Below, one piece after another: positions 11,345-24,200 of a stretch of DNA of 64,000 nt. The notes beneath the pieces are model-generated. The model was not told the DNA's origin. It did no database searches and saw only the letters and a program-made list of their open reading frames with translations. Made by a program: the position numbers and the translations under genes. The DNA is taken from the NCBI GenBank assembly GCA_958299035.1, contig CATQJL010000223.1:66396371-66460370 (forward strand), read 5' to 3'. Each line of letters begins with the position of its first letter. Within the stretch, counting starts at the first letter, position 1. The stretch is from Cylicocyclus nassatus. Taxonomy: Eukaryota; Nematoda; Chromadorea; Rhabditida; Strongylidae.

Positions 11345-13758
11345 CTAACTTCTTAGGTAAAAGAAGACAAATAACAAGCAGCAAGTAATAACCGTCGATA
11401 ATATAATGGCATCTTTTCGCTTTTTGTACTGTATCTTCTGCATTATGTTGTTTATCATCGGATACTTTTCTGTAAACAAGAGAAAAACCTTATCATCAAA
11501 TATGGAGAAAAAGAACACTAACTGGCCAAAGTGTCCATCTTTTTCCCGATTCCTCGTAAACTCATTCCTTGTCGTGCCAGGTTCTCCTTTGTGGCCATCG
11601 CGATCCTAAAACAACATCTTATATTTTCAACGGTGATTACACAGAAATTAAGAAGCAAAATCGAAAATCAGGATTATGAATCAAATGAAGGCGTGAACTA
11701 ACCCCATTTGCTCGTCAAGCAGCCGATCACAACTGCTTATGTGTTCATTTTCCTTGAGATACAAGTCTGAACCTTTTACACGATTGTTGAGACATGATCC
11801 TTCCTGACTTGAGCTGCTCATTCCACCAGCAAGCAAGAACTCTCTAAAATGGACACATCAAAAACAGATTCCGCAGGTAGAAACTGGAAGGTCCTTGCAA
11901 AACATCTACTTGAAGCCTACCTCTGCAACTGCTGCTGTACATTATCTCTTGCGCGACGGAACTCTGTGCCGTAGTCACGAAGAATCTCGCGATGTCTTCG
12001 AAGTGTGTGCTGTACTGCAGGGTTCATCGCCCAACCAGCCGAACTTTGCGCGCCGACAACATCGTTCATCTGAAGACACTCAAAATTGTAAAAGGAAAGC
12101 ACATAGCACATATATCTTCCTTCTAACTACTCTCAAAACTAATACAATAATTACCTACCAGTTTTTGAAGGTATCAAAGGCCTAGCTACTCACCTCATCA
12201 TTCACGTGAGTCAGCTTAGTCAACAGCCCCTCAATTTCTTGAGTAAGCGTTTCGAACAAAGCTTGTCGAGCTGAGACTGATTCCTCATTACTGTCTAAAC
12301 GACCTAAACAAAAGAATGGTTAGTAAAATATAGATCTTCTTCAAGTACGCCTCCTGAAATTCATTATTTTTGAGAATATGAGAAGTTGAGCATGTTGAAT
12401 CAATGCTACAAGAGAGTAGAAGAACATAAACACGGGCTAAACTGCCCAACATGATACAATTAAAACTTTCAAAATCTGTCGATAATTCAATATGTAGAAG
12501 AAACTGATGGGAAAATACGTCTAAAATACAAGACACTAGGGCACACCTCGGTGGATGTGACAACGCGGCCAAAACTACGGCGAATGGTGAGCTTTTGTTT
12601 GCCACGTCGATTTAACTTTTTCTTGCGTCGCTTCAATAGCACACTGTGAGTGGAAGTTTGGTTCGAACATAGACCCATCAAAATACCACCAAAAGACCCT
12701 TTTTAACGCTTGCGAATGAATAGCTTCAACAATGACATGCAACTTTGATCACCTTCCGCTGCATTATAATAGTTTGCTAATCATCACAATAAGGCACGCG
12801 CCATACTTGATTCGCTTCGTGATTGGTCAGTGGACTGACCAGTGAAGCGGTTGTTCACTTGATCCGCTTGATCCACTTCATTCACTTCACTATAGTTCAC
12901 TGCTTTGATCAGTGACGGAACGGATGAAGCGGACCAAGTGGATTAAGCGGGTGAAGTGTGGCGCGTGCTTAAAGGCAGTGTCCGGGCAAGAAGTCGATTT
13001 TGAGATTTTGTGCTTACCCGGGCCTATTCCCTATGCTGAATCCGAATATCCACATTGGAAAGCGCGAAAACGGCGAAAAAGGGCTCTAACCAGGAGTAAA
13101 ATCAAAAGTGGGCGGGGTCTTCCCCAAGGTGAATTCACGGTCCCAGCTTTCGGAGCGATCTTTTCATTCCCACTAACCGCCCTGACATCTCAACGGACCA
13201 AGTGCGAATGCATGATCTGAAGTCTGAAGCGAAAAGATCGCTCCGGGAGCTGGGACCGTGAATTCACCCTCGGAAAGACCCCGCCCACTTTTGATTTCCC
13301 TCCTGCGTTAGAGCCCTTTTTCGCCGTTTTCGCGCTTTCCAGTGTGGATTTTCGGATTCAGCATGACGAATAGGCCTGGGTAAGCACAAAATCTCAAAAT
13401 CGAGTTTTTGCCCGGACACTGCCTTTAAGGTGTGTTAACGAAACACTGTTGATAGAAACAGTCAACAAATAGCAGAACCTTTGCAATACCATGAACAGAA
13501 AAAGGAAACCTTGCTCTATCGAAAACATGCAACAGCAAAGGGATGCACTAGCGACCGATGCAAAGCGAATAAAGATTATGTAAGAAAAAACAAGATTAAA
13601 TCTCGAACCTGTATGCGAGTTTAGTTTATTTAGTGAAACTAGTTTCACATCGATACTGTTCTCCGCCGATCGTGCACGTTTACGCAAAGCTTCAATAAGA
13701 TCATTATAAAGAAGTCAACAAACTGACAGATACTCTTACCTTCCCATATTTCTGACAT
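11345..13758 (-). CDS. gos-28: Golgi SNAP receptor GOS28/GOSR1 (Qb-SNARE), complete
   Basis: A tail-anchored SNARE acting in ER-Golgi and intra-Golgi vesicle fusion. Exons (minus strand): 13758-13740, 13689-13609, 12303-12194, 12069-11921, 11843-11703, 11605-11523, 11469-11345. All phases agree, giving 235 aa against about 250 in vertebrates. The N-terminus begins MSEIWEALRKRARSAENSID, matching the family's WEDLRKQAR start. HTLRRHREILRDYGTEFRR (about residues 85-105) is the conserved GOS28 signature. Next come an N-terminal part of the SNARE motif (LKENEHISSCDRLLDEQMG) and IAMATKENLARQGMSLRGI with the zero-layer glutamine. A basic KKRKDA then precedes the C-terminal membrane anchor (IILSTVITCCLLFVFFYLRS). 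A possible spliced-leader acceptor lies near 13811. Intron 2 contains a 456-bp foldback element. Confidence 0.95.
12790..12968. repeat. Imperfect palindrome in gos-28 intron
   Basis: The outer arms ggcacgcgccatacttgatt and aagtgtggcgcgtgct are inverted. Inside are many variants of gaagcggatcaagtg in both orientations. It abuts the foldback element at 12971. Non-coding. Confidence 0.55.
12971..13426. repeat. Foldback MITE-like element in gos-28 intron
   Basis: Starts AAAGGCAGTGTCCGGGCAAG and ends with the complement CCCGGACACTGCCTTT. The arms mirror each other through cgattttgagattttgtgct and through gctccgggagctgggaccgt near the middle. 456 bp; close relative of 5844-6293. Confidence 0.85.
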
Positions 13759-14290
13759 TTTCAAAACGATTTCTGCTGGGTTATGATGCAGCGCCACGGT
13801 GCATAAATTCTGTGCGAAACCATAAGTATCAAAGTTAATAGAAGTCTATGAGTTACATGGAAGTAGAGATACTTAGGCAGTTTACCTCATAACTACATGT
13901 CAAACATATAAGAAAAAGAATTTATGCACATAACGATTGCGCAATCCCCTTAAAAACATTTACAAATATGGAAGATGAGGTAAAGCTAATGAACTTACGG
14001 TTTTACGATAAGCTCATACGCAACACTCAATAAAAACAAGAAATAACTCTAATAAAAATGTAGAAAAGTGGCATGAAAAAAGTGAAAGTACACAAAAAAT
14101 AACTCAGTAAAGGTACCAAATATATCTTCTATGTCGTTTAATAAAAATAAACATTGGAACTCCTGTGGATTGCGAAAACTGTCAAAAGTGACAATGCTGT
14201 CAGAACTCCAAAAAATCTGCGATATGATGCGACAAAAGTATATAAAAGAACGAGTGAAACACAAAAGAACCAGTAAAAAATATCAGTAGT

Positions 14291-17200
14291 CTACCGATCA
14301 GATGATGAATGCTCATGTTCTGGAGATTTTGGGAAAAATCCCAGGATGGCTTTCATGTTTTCCAAAATCTATAAACACAATCTCTATTGGCTTCCAATAA
14401 TATAGAAAAAAAATAAAAAACCTCGAAAGTATAACCTAACCTTATCATTTTCTGAATCAGAAGGCTCCAAAATAACCTCATCTTCAAAGCTTCGTAGAGG
14501 TACAAATTGATCTAGAGGACCGTATGTTGTTGGATTGTACGTACGGATGCACGCTAAATAGATGATATCGCAAACTGGATTCTACAGCTAAAAAAGGATT
14601 GTGGATGTGAGAAGAAAAAGATAAAGTTGGTACTTAGTAGGAACACAAGCATTTCTGCTTGGATACGACCGTAATTTATCTATAGATTCTGGTTTTGAGA
14701 GCTTCTAGAAAACGCCCTCAGATATGGATTCGCAGAACCCTCTCTTCATCCCGCTGTCAGAATGACGTTGGTATACATCAATGTCTGTGACATTTTGCTA
14801 GTCCATCATTTGAGGGATGAGTGTTTCAGCAATAAAAATTAGCGACATTGAGTTGCAGAAGCTGGATGCTATGTCATAGTTCGCATAAAGAAAGACGACG
14901 GTGGCCCAGTTGGTTGCCTAGTTAGCGGTCCCACTATCGTACCACATAAAGTTAAACCAAGCACAAAGTTGAATGGTCAATGCTTCCTATCTCAAAGCCT
15001 GCGACTAGATAGGCTGCGATAACATTGATGAAAATAGATAAGCCTTTGTTCCACCATAACTGAACTAGAATACCTACTTCGCTTTTTGTATGCATCTTTC
15101 TCAACCGGTTCAGTCTTTGCTTCAACAACACCAAACCTCCTCAAAACCTCGGCAGACATTAAACTCTTGTCACAGTGGCCGAACAACACAGCAAGAGCAC
15201 GCTGCCTGCAAGCAATAAATGATAGAATTGCAGAAAAGAAAGACAGCATTAACCAACCTTGGTGGAACGTACTCATTAGGATTCTCTTGTCCAAGAGCCA
15301 CATTTACGATATGGTCAACAGCTTTCCCCCTACATCTTCCTGCAAAGACTACATGACATCGCCTTCATATAAATGTTGAGATGCAAATCAATTTTATATC
15401 AAAGATACAAAGAAAGCCGTATCTCCACATAAATCGCAACAAAGCCGCATACAGACTCACAAAACAGGTTCATGAGTGAGAATAATCAACGGAAAAATTA
15501 ACCTTTCTTTCTCCCAGGTTTGTCTGTGGGTACCTCTTCTTTTCCTTCATCCTTGAATTCTCGTTTCGCTTCTTTTCTCTTTTTCGGTGCAATAGTCGAC
15601 TCTTCACTCATAAGAAAATCTTCCGTACGAGAGATACCTCTCTTCCTTGGCAAGATGATTTCAAGATTGTCCAACGCACGTTGCTCGCGTTTCCTAATTT
15701 GTCGACGTCTCCAAGAAGGTAGAGTTCGGAGAAATCGGCGAGTCTTTGGGAACGTCCCTTTTCTTTGAGGAGGCAATACTGGCAGACGTGGTGGCGTTCT
15801 TTCCCGCGGCAGCTCCATCAGAGGACGTGGAGGAGACCTCTCTCGCATTCGTCGTTCCTTACGAGCTAGTTCTTCTTCTCGACGCGCAAGCTCCATTTCG
15901 CGTTTTCTTAGCTGCTCTCGTTCACGATCCAGTCTTGCTCGTTCAACGGAGTCAATTCGGGGCGGCGGATATGGTGCAGCTGGCGCTCTAATAGATGAAC
16001 GAGCTTCTTCGTATGGTCTTCTTTCTCTTTCTCTTCTTGAACCACGTCCAGGACTTCGATTGCCCTAAAGCAGGCAGTTGACATTAATTATTGCGAAGTC
16101 CAATTAACAGTGGCTACTCCAGTCGCACTTCCTTACATTGCAGTTGATAAAAATAGGGAAGGATGCCATCAGCGCCTCACTCAGCCGCAACGCTGACGCA
16201 AACTGTGAACAGTTGCCGACAGCGCTGATGGCAGCGCAAGCAAAGAAGTTTGTAGCTCTTCACTACCTTAATTACAAACTTCTGCCGCAACAGCTGCAGC
16301 GAAACCGCGCGCTTGCTTCTTCGTTGGGTCCGTAGAGGATAAACATAAATCCTAGGTCTACAGATTGCGAGAAATCTGCTTAGTTGAGCAGATTTAATGC
16401 TAGGAAAACTGCGTGAGAAAGGAAATCGGAAAGCCTTTACCGATACCTGAGCTTTCATCAGGTACATCATGCAATGATGAGACGACAAGTTCGCAGGTTC
16501 GACGATCTTCTACCATCAAACAAGTGAACTTGTCGGCTAAGTATAGTTCATAATCGTCATATTTTCTCTCCCTCCAACGAAGGTCGATCCTCTATAATTA
16601 TGCGACTCTTTGGCCCTATAAACTTGGTCTGAGCGCGACCGCGAACCCAGCCAGGACGTTTGTGTGTCCCCCACCACAGCTGTCAGCTGAGTGGCAAATT
16701 GGCGGTTGAATGTGGGAAAATTTAACCTCACGAAAATAAACTGCGGAAGATAAATAAAAACGAAGGCGACTTGGGTAAGATGCCCAGTAAGCAGCGCAAT
16801 CAAACATTCGGTAAATCAAATACTACGATAATATTCAGACTTATGAGGCAAACCTTTTTGTCAGTGTCAAGCATGTCAAGTTCCCTTTGAATGGCTGCCA
16901 TTCTTTGTTCAAGTTCTCGCGTTTCGCGTGATAACGCTGAAACAAACAGCTGCAAATAAGGTCGACAAATTGCCCGCTATCGTTGCGGAGACGCACGAAG
17001 ATTGAGGAATCCGTAGGACATACTTGAGGGGCCTGGCAGAGAAGAAGAGCTCCTCTCGCTTTCTCGAGGTGCATACCCGTACCCATTTCGAGATTCGCGA
17101 CCACGAGAGTCTCGACTGTATGGGTTTGGTTGCGAAGTGGATTTCATGCTTGAAGTAGAGTGTTAAACCATAAAAGTGATAAACGCAAAAGAGAACTCAC

Positions 17201-19474
17201 CGAGACTCGTCAAAGTAATTGTAACGACGAGCGCCATTTTCAGGAACAGCAGGAAGTATTCTTGACACAGGATTAGCGTAATCTCTTTCTCTCTTGAAAT
17301 TTACATTCTACATGGAAAGATGCTGATGTTAAGAGTAAAAGGGCTGCAACATACGTAAGACGGTCCCGCTCTATTGTTGCTGTACTGGTCGACCTTCCTA
17401 AAAACATAGTTTCACAATGGTTTACAAATATAATAGTTGCAGCTTCACACTCCGTAAACTCACTGGGACCGGCCATACTAATCCTGCGATGCAGTTCCTG
17501 CGATTCTTGTGATTCCTGTGGTTTCCGTGACAATGTGTATTGCGAAAAAGCAATGTATACTGGAATTCGCAAAGGGCTCCGTAGTGCGACACATCGGAAG
17601 TCGAGAAATTACAAGATTTGCAGGAATTACAGGAATCGCAGGAATCACCTCCTGGAGTAGTATGGCCGGTCCCACTGAGTTTTAGCGGAGAAAGAAGACA
17701 TCAAATAACAAAACACTGCTTGATGTCTGACCTTCTAATCCGCGCAAAATTTATCGCGGACGTACCGCGATAGTGCTCATAAGCTAACAAGATCGCAACA
17801 ACGTAGACCCCTAACTTGCGGTCGGTGTCATGTGAATGACAATTATAGCAAAGCGATGCTAAGATATTTTTTGAATACACAGCAAACCCACCTCTCGCTT
17901 ATATCTGCAAAGCCGCCGATGATGCGACGATCAGATACGTCTCTCTCGGAGCCTCCATTGCGACCAGAACGCGAATAATCCTCAAAAGTCGACACCAATA
18001 ATTTTACAAAAAATTCAGTATCTGTCCTTTGAGACCTGAGACCTTACATAATCAGCAGTAGGATTTTTATAAGATAAAACATGGTATACACGATCGGCTC
18101 CCGATACATACAGAGGCGGATTGTGACTGACTCTCCACCTGAATTCTCATAAAGCGGACAGTTAAACCTTCACCTAACAGCATTGCTGTTTGTACACTAG
18201 GCTATCAGAAACGACCACTCTTTGAGTTCCGCGACTCCGCCTTTATACGAACCTGGGAGCCGATGATAGTTGTTCATAGTCCGTTTTTCGCAAGTTTGGT
18301 TTAATGCAGACTTGACAGCGCATCCCAGCCAAGCAGCGCTGATGAAGCCCGCAAAAGATGATTATTAGTGACAATCTATGGGCCAAACGCCAGCACGGAG
18401 ATCCTTCAAGGTGCGCCAAACCGCATGCACCCAGTACACCGTTCAAGCAAAGATAATGCACGTTCAGATGGTAGCAGACTATTGAAGATGCCCTTCCCCT
18501 CTCCCCCCCCCCCCCTATTCCCAACCACCCAATGTAGCTGATTAGTCTTCAGTTACCCCACTCTATAAAAAAGGGCGACTTTCAAAGGGAATCGTCCAAA
18601 GGATACAAAAAAGCTATAGCCGGTGTGCGCCAGTGGCGTACGAGAAAGGGCCAGCCTTCCCCCTCCCCCCTCCCAAGAATGGGTCGCAAATTTTTGAGGA
18701 CATACATGAGTTATAATTGCAAGTGACCTGTTTATACTTGTAAATGATCGTAATAACTTCAAAAATCTTGTCAAAGTCAAATTAGTCGTACAAAATTTTT
18801 TGAGGGCACACGGATATGGCCACCGCGCTCCATATCTTGAATTTGCGGGGTCATGGGCCCGCAAAAATTTTGGGGAATGATTTCAAGAATGTTTTAGAAG
18901 TGAGACCGCCCGCCGCGCGATGGCATGTGAGCAGTCCATGTAGCAAAAATCGAAGCATGCAGTTGAAAAAGCAACATTGTAGAATCAAAGAATTAAATAT
19001 ATCTAAGCACAAGATGACAGATGTGCCCTTGGATTACGTCAGCAGATTGAGCGCAATTCTCGTACGCAAAATTTATCTAGCATGCTGGATAACAGGATAA
19101 GTAGCCGTCGATGACACAGCGTCACAAAACGAGCAAGAAATTCGGAGAAATGTGAGGCGGCTTCCCAAAAGTTATGACAAATGTTTGCTAACTCGTTGCT
19201 CTTCTATGATGGTTATCAACTCACAAATACCAAAAAGGCAAGCAGAAAGCAGGGAATTTCTGTAGTTGACAAGAAACTTACGGACTCTACACGATTTCCG
19301 CGCGTATATGGATCCGCAGCGTTGCGCACACCCCGACCGTCTTCACGTCTGGAACGAGCACATCAATCATTTACCCAATAGCAGAACATTGCCAACTCAC
19401 CTAGGGTAAAAGCCAACATTTCGATCAAAATATCGGTCGCGCGGTGGAAATACACCCTGCCGACCGCTTCTCAT
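14291..19474 (-). CDS. Arg/Ser-rich coiled-coil protein, unrecognised
   Basis: I do not recognise the family. One model that keeps frame throughout (505 aa) uses exons 19474-19401, 19348-19282, 17980-17892, 17397-17355, 17307-17201, 17148-17024, 16936-16854, 16591-16466, 16064-15534, 15201-15078, 14511-14441 and 14368-14291. It starts MRSGRQGVFPPRDRYFDRNV. An SR/RG-rich region follows (YSRDSRGRESRNGYGY), then a helical stretch (ELEQRMAAIQRELDMLD), a conserved-looking segment (YELYLADKFTCLMVEDRRTC), a charged coiled coil (KREMELARREEELARKERRM), a basic RRRQIRKRE and an acidic PSDSE tail. The composition suggests a nuclear or RNA-linked protein. The model relies on less typical donors (gtacct, gtaccc, gtaggt), because the neighbouring stronger donors break the frame. 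The open stretch at 14590-14512 (YLACIRTYNPTTYGPLD) is exon-like but not joined. The individual exons are well supported; the exact joins at 16.5-14.4 kb are not. Confidence 0.65.
17455..17684. repeat. Foldback MITE-like element in intron
   Basis: The ends (actcactgggaccggccata and tatggccggtcccactgagt) are inverted copies, with mirrored ATTCCTG-rich arms and a short unpaired centre. It shares the GGCCATACT core and the ATTCCTGTGATTCC arms with 45918-46133. It lies entirely in an intron of the Arg/Ser-rich gene. Confidence 0.75.
18625..18900. repeat. Partial copy of the CAGTGGCGTA (hAT-like) repeat
   Basis: Begins gccagtggcgtacgagaaag. The following CCCCCTCCCCCCTCC, gggtcgcaaatttttgagga and tacatgagttataa blocks match the better-preserved element at 27822-28192. 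The right boundary is unclear. It sits in an intron of the Arg/Ser-rich gene. Confidence 0.55.
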
Positions 19475-21278
19475 CACCACTCTTGACGTCTCACGATAGC
19501 TTGAAAAAACTTTTGTAACCCTCAAGCAGGTTAAACGACAAAGCAACACTCAAACGAGCGTCGCGAGAAAAGCTTGAAAAAGTGACCACGTTCAGGTGAC
19601 GTCATAAAGAACAAGATGAGTGTGATCGCAGAAACATGCGCTTACAGTAAAAGTACGCCATGCTGGCAATGAATCGCAAAACGGGGATGGATGGATTTGG
19701 TCGAGTCCGTTCTCGATTAGACTGCGAACACTCTGACGGATTATTGGAAACTTTGGCTACGCCAGAGCCGCCATTGCCTCAAATTCTTTCCATATTTGTA
19801 GGTATTGGTAGCACGTGCCAGAAATATCTCAAACGCTGCCCAGAAAGGATGAGAATTCGAAATAAATTTAGTCTTGCTTCTCGTGCCCTACTTCACATCC
19901 CCCCCCCCGTCTTAGTAATGTGACGTAAAGTTATTATTATCAGAGCCGCCACCTCGAACAAGTGAACTTGAAAAAAAAATAGCCGTACATGGCCAACTAC
20001 TGAGCTCGACTACTTTTATTTCTTCTGGAATCAAAGGTTAAGGTTCTACTTTTTTCGTGCTAAAGGTGTGTGCTCTACAATATGCATGTTTGGCTCTGGA
20101 AGTTCTACATCACTGTTACCACATCGTAAAACTAAAAATAACCTTAAAACAGAAGCAGTAACTTGAATTATCCTTGGTTGTAAAAGCTATGCAGGATAGG
20201 AAACACGATAGAACCCAGACAGTGCCTTGCAAGGAATGTGGACTAAAAGCTTCGCTCACGCTTCTCAGTGTCAAATACACAACATGGACCTTAGGTAGAT
20301 TTGACGAAGTCTGTGCAACTGCACCAGGTATGGTGATTTGACTGCTACCACAGATCAATGTCTGCTCCAACAGCTACCGATGTAGTGAATGAGCAAAGCA
20401 TTGCTCAGCGAGCTATGGAATTTTTAATGACATCTCTGTCCGAAAACTTAAGGAATGCATGTTAAGTCGAAGTGGCCTTTTTAAGTAGGATGTATACCAT
20501 ACTGAAGTGCATAAAATGCTTCTGCCTTCCTTATCTGCAGAACATTTATGGACGAGGAGTTATGAGCGCTTATTGCAGCAAAAAATTGAGTGTGCAAGTA
20601 GGATAAAAATAGCCGTAATACTTTTCCTAGCTCTTCAATGGAGCATTGATAATCACTCAGAGCACTTCGATCAAAAAATACTTTGAAATAAAAAATGTAT
20701 CACACTTGATCGCATCATTTTAGGGCTAGTAAGATTTTAGCAACTAAATTTTATCCAAAATGCACATTAAATTTTTGGCTCCAAAAACGCCAATAGCTCC
20801 TCGTCCATAAACGTTCTGCAGATAAGGAGAGCAGTTTTAGAATCACCGTTTTATGCCTTTGATATGGTATACATTTCATTTACAGGCCACTTTGACTAAA
20901 CAAGCTTCCCTTGTTAGTTCCACGCGTTATTTGGAGCGAAAAACGCAAGCAACAGACGACCTTAACTATTCGGAGGTCCAGTGCCTAGCTGCAAGATGAT
21001 ATTGTCAGTTGTGAATCCATTACCAATTACACTCTATCAAAGTTATCAAGGACAGGAATGCAATTTATCACTGTGTCTTACAAATGATAATTCAAATTCA
21101 TGATCAAGCATGCAGAACGATAATGATAGTCGAATATATAGATAAACATGCAATAACATTGTTGGACTTATTTAAATATAAATGTGGAGAACAATGCTGA
21201 GGTCATTTAAAAAACGCAGATAACACAAATGTTCCAGTTTACACAGATTCATCACAATGCTTCCGTGTGGATGTCTAG
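19475..21278. other. Intergenic region between two minus-strand genes
   Basis: About 1.8 kb with no exon supported. It contains the foldback repeat at 20460-20905. A pyrimidine-rich ttttttcaag near 19500, 5' of the Arg/Ser-rich gene start, could be a spliced-leader acceptor. Confidence 0.5.
20460..20905. repeat. Foldback repeat
   Basis: Left aagtcgaagtggccttttta and right caggccactttgactaaaca are inverted. Internal ctgcagaacatttatggacg (left) pairs with cgtccataaacgttctgcag (right), as do gttatgagc and gctcctcgtcc. About 445 bp, non-coding. Confidence 0.7.
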
Positions 21279-24200
21279 TCAATAACGTCTCATATCTCGG
21301 TTGAGTTCACTTCCAAACGGAGGTCTACCACCAAAGGTAGGGAATCTAAAAAGAACAATAAGAAATGATGAAAAACAAGAAAAAACGCAATCACAAACCT
21401 ATCAAAAGTTCTAGACATGGGACTCGGACCTCCAGCGACATTTGCACCTCCAATCAAATTTGTGCTTTTCACCCATGAGCTCTGCGGAACATCCTGAAAT
21501 TGTAAGAGAATGCATTTATGGATTTTTCACGATTGCGCCATCGTAGGAAAACAGCGCTGTTAGACTGTCGCACCAGGCATCGAAGACTACGAGGTTGACA
21601 GCTCTTCTACCTCAGCAGCCGCCTTAACTTCACCGGTAAAGACGACATTCTAGACTTAGGGATGCATGAAATCCTGAGACGGACCAAACACAGCGGAAAG
21701 ATAGACGAAGAGAGTAGCCACGGTGATAATTTTGTCCATGTCTTCCTACAAGTTAGACGATCGGACTCGAAGGGGAAGTATGCAGAGAGTAGCCGAGTCG
21801 AAAATTTGTCCATGATTTGGTTCTTCCATGATCCACGACTTCGTAATAATGAGTGAGATGAATATAAGCGAGATCCGTCGTTGACATCTACTACCTAACG
21901 AATAGTATCTGCGACCGTGTCAAAAACAGTTGGGATCGACGTGATAGACGTTCTGGCACATAGTAACTTTAGAAATGCCAAGAAGACTGTGACGGAAGAG
22001 AGACATGCGTTGCAAAATCAATATTTTCTGAAAGAATCTCCCAATCTTCTATAAACTTTGGGGTGCCGGAACACCGCCTATTGCATCCAATATGTTGAAA
22101 CAGATTGTTCTCTCCAAACTTTTCATGATGAGCATTCCGGAAATGCGAGCAAGTCTATCACTAAATTCATCATCACCTTTACAAACTGCAAAAAGGCAAC
22201 ACTGATCGGAGCAATATGATGGACCAGTCATAAGAGCGAACTCTGTGCATGAATTCGCATAATGACTGCCACGAGACCGAAGCAGAACAGAGCAGGCGAC
22301 ATTCTTATCAGTTCTCCACTCCTCCATACACTTTTGAAAAGCAGATTGAGCTGGAGTGTGTTCGATTACGTTGACCTACCTTTTTAAGGTTTCTCCAACT
22401 TTCACTTCCGGCAGATGCAGAACTATTTCGCCAAGATTCCGTATGCGGCGCTGTCGAAGTCCAGGCAGGCTTCGACATAGCGCTGGACTTCTCGTTACTT
22501 AGGTTTCTCCATGACTCTGAACGAGGTGCAGCAGCGGACGAAGCGAGAGCAACGCCTGTGTCATGGAGTCGTCCACCACCAAACGATGGCAGGGACGATC
22601 CAAATGAAGCTGGAGATTGTTTCGAATAAATAGAGCGTTCCAAGGCCGACGAAGCACTGCTGCGATGAATACTTTCTCTGGTCCTGAATACGGTTTCGTA
22701 TGAAATGAGAAGTAGAGAATTCTGATGATTATGAATATAGGATTAGTGCATCAAGCAAAGAAATCGGAAATGAAAATTGAACATATTAGCACTGCCAATA
22801 ACTCTGAAAAACTGACATAAATGAACGAAATTTGCATTCAACATGAAGAATCAGGCTGAATAGAGGACAGAATAGAATCGACAAAAGTCAAAGTGGAGGG
22901 TTGGAATTATTTATGAGCACTAGCTCAATAAGACTGCGTAAGAAGGATCCAGACTATTAAGAGCAGAAGACGGAGTGTGATACTGTCTACAAATCTGCTA
23001 AATTTGAGGAATTTATAATTCGAAAATAATACTTGTGTTGCTGACAAAGTACGGTGAAATCAAACATGCAAAATTATAATGGATGGCACATCTTTATCGT
23101 AATGTGCAAATGGTGATAGAATGCACACCCTTGTCGTATACCGAGGGATGCAAACCTTGTGGATATATTAGCTCCTCATGTGGATACCGACTGAATTTAT
23201 CGGGTCCATCAATGACAAGTAATCGTTACAATCAGGCGCAGCCGATGGAGCCTACGAATACGTCTAAAGAATATGTATGGGCCATTAATGTGCAGAGAAA
23301 AAAAAATAGCTGGAAGAGTTTCCTGCAAGTTAAGCTGTTTCAAAAATGTACATGTGGTCGAGTACATTCGTTTTCTCAGATTTAACAAAGATAATCTCTT
23401 GCAGGAAGATACTCTCAGTGCATTCAGATACTCTGCAACCACCGGCAGTATCTGGGCGCGCAATTTCGAGAGCCGAATACGATTCGGCAGACAAGTATGA
23501 CCGAACCGTAGGTAGCCCACTAGCTGCAAGGAGGCAGTTGAATAAATAACGCCGCAGATGACCAAGTCATTTTCCTTGCACCGTTTTTATATAGGGAAAC
23601 TAGAATGCACCTTGTCATGCTTGTAAATAGCTGGAATAAAAGCTAATCTATAGTTAGTTCTACGTGACAATTGGTGCTACGCAAGACGTAGCAGCTGTAG
23701 GCTAATTTATACTTTCAACCGCAACCTATAATCTGAATGTTCGTCAACCTAATAAACCGCAGTATTGAGAATGGAATATTATAGCTAATTAAAAAAGCCT
23801 TTTCGGCCGGAGTTCAATTTCCGTGTAGAGAGAATGTGGAATAGATCAGAAGAAAAGCATCAGAAGACATCCGTTTGCAAGGCCTTTGACATCTGAATAT
23901 AGGCTGGATGAAGTGGAGTATACAAACTGACTGACATCTTCCACCTTCCGTGAGTTTTTGAGGAGTGAAATGGTTCGGAAGTGGAAAATTTTTTGAACAC
24001 TTACATGCCTCAAAAACCTTCGCTAGAGATGGATTTGTTTGAAGTGTTAGAAAAAAATATAGAGTGGTATAGACTATTTTCTGAATGGTATTATAGCTAA
24101 CATCAGCAAGTATGCTCAGACTTGCAAATGTCCCTGGACACTGGCGACAATGACAGGCACAGGGTTTCTCCTGCGTCGGTAGAGTATGTAGATTAAGGAT

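Noticed and set aside
14890..14935. tRNA-like A box (tggcccagttggt) in an intron of the Arg/Ser-rich gene
   Set aside because: No B box (GGTTCGANTCC) at the right distance and no cloverleaf; at most a tRNA-derived relic.
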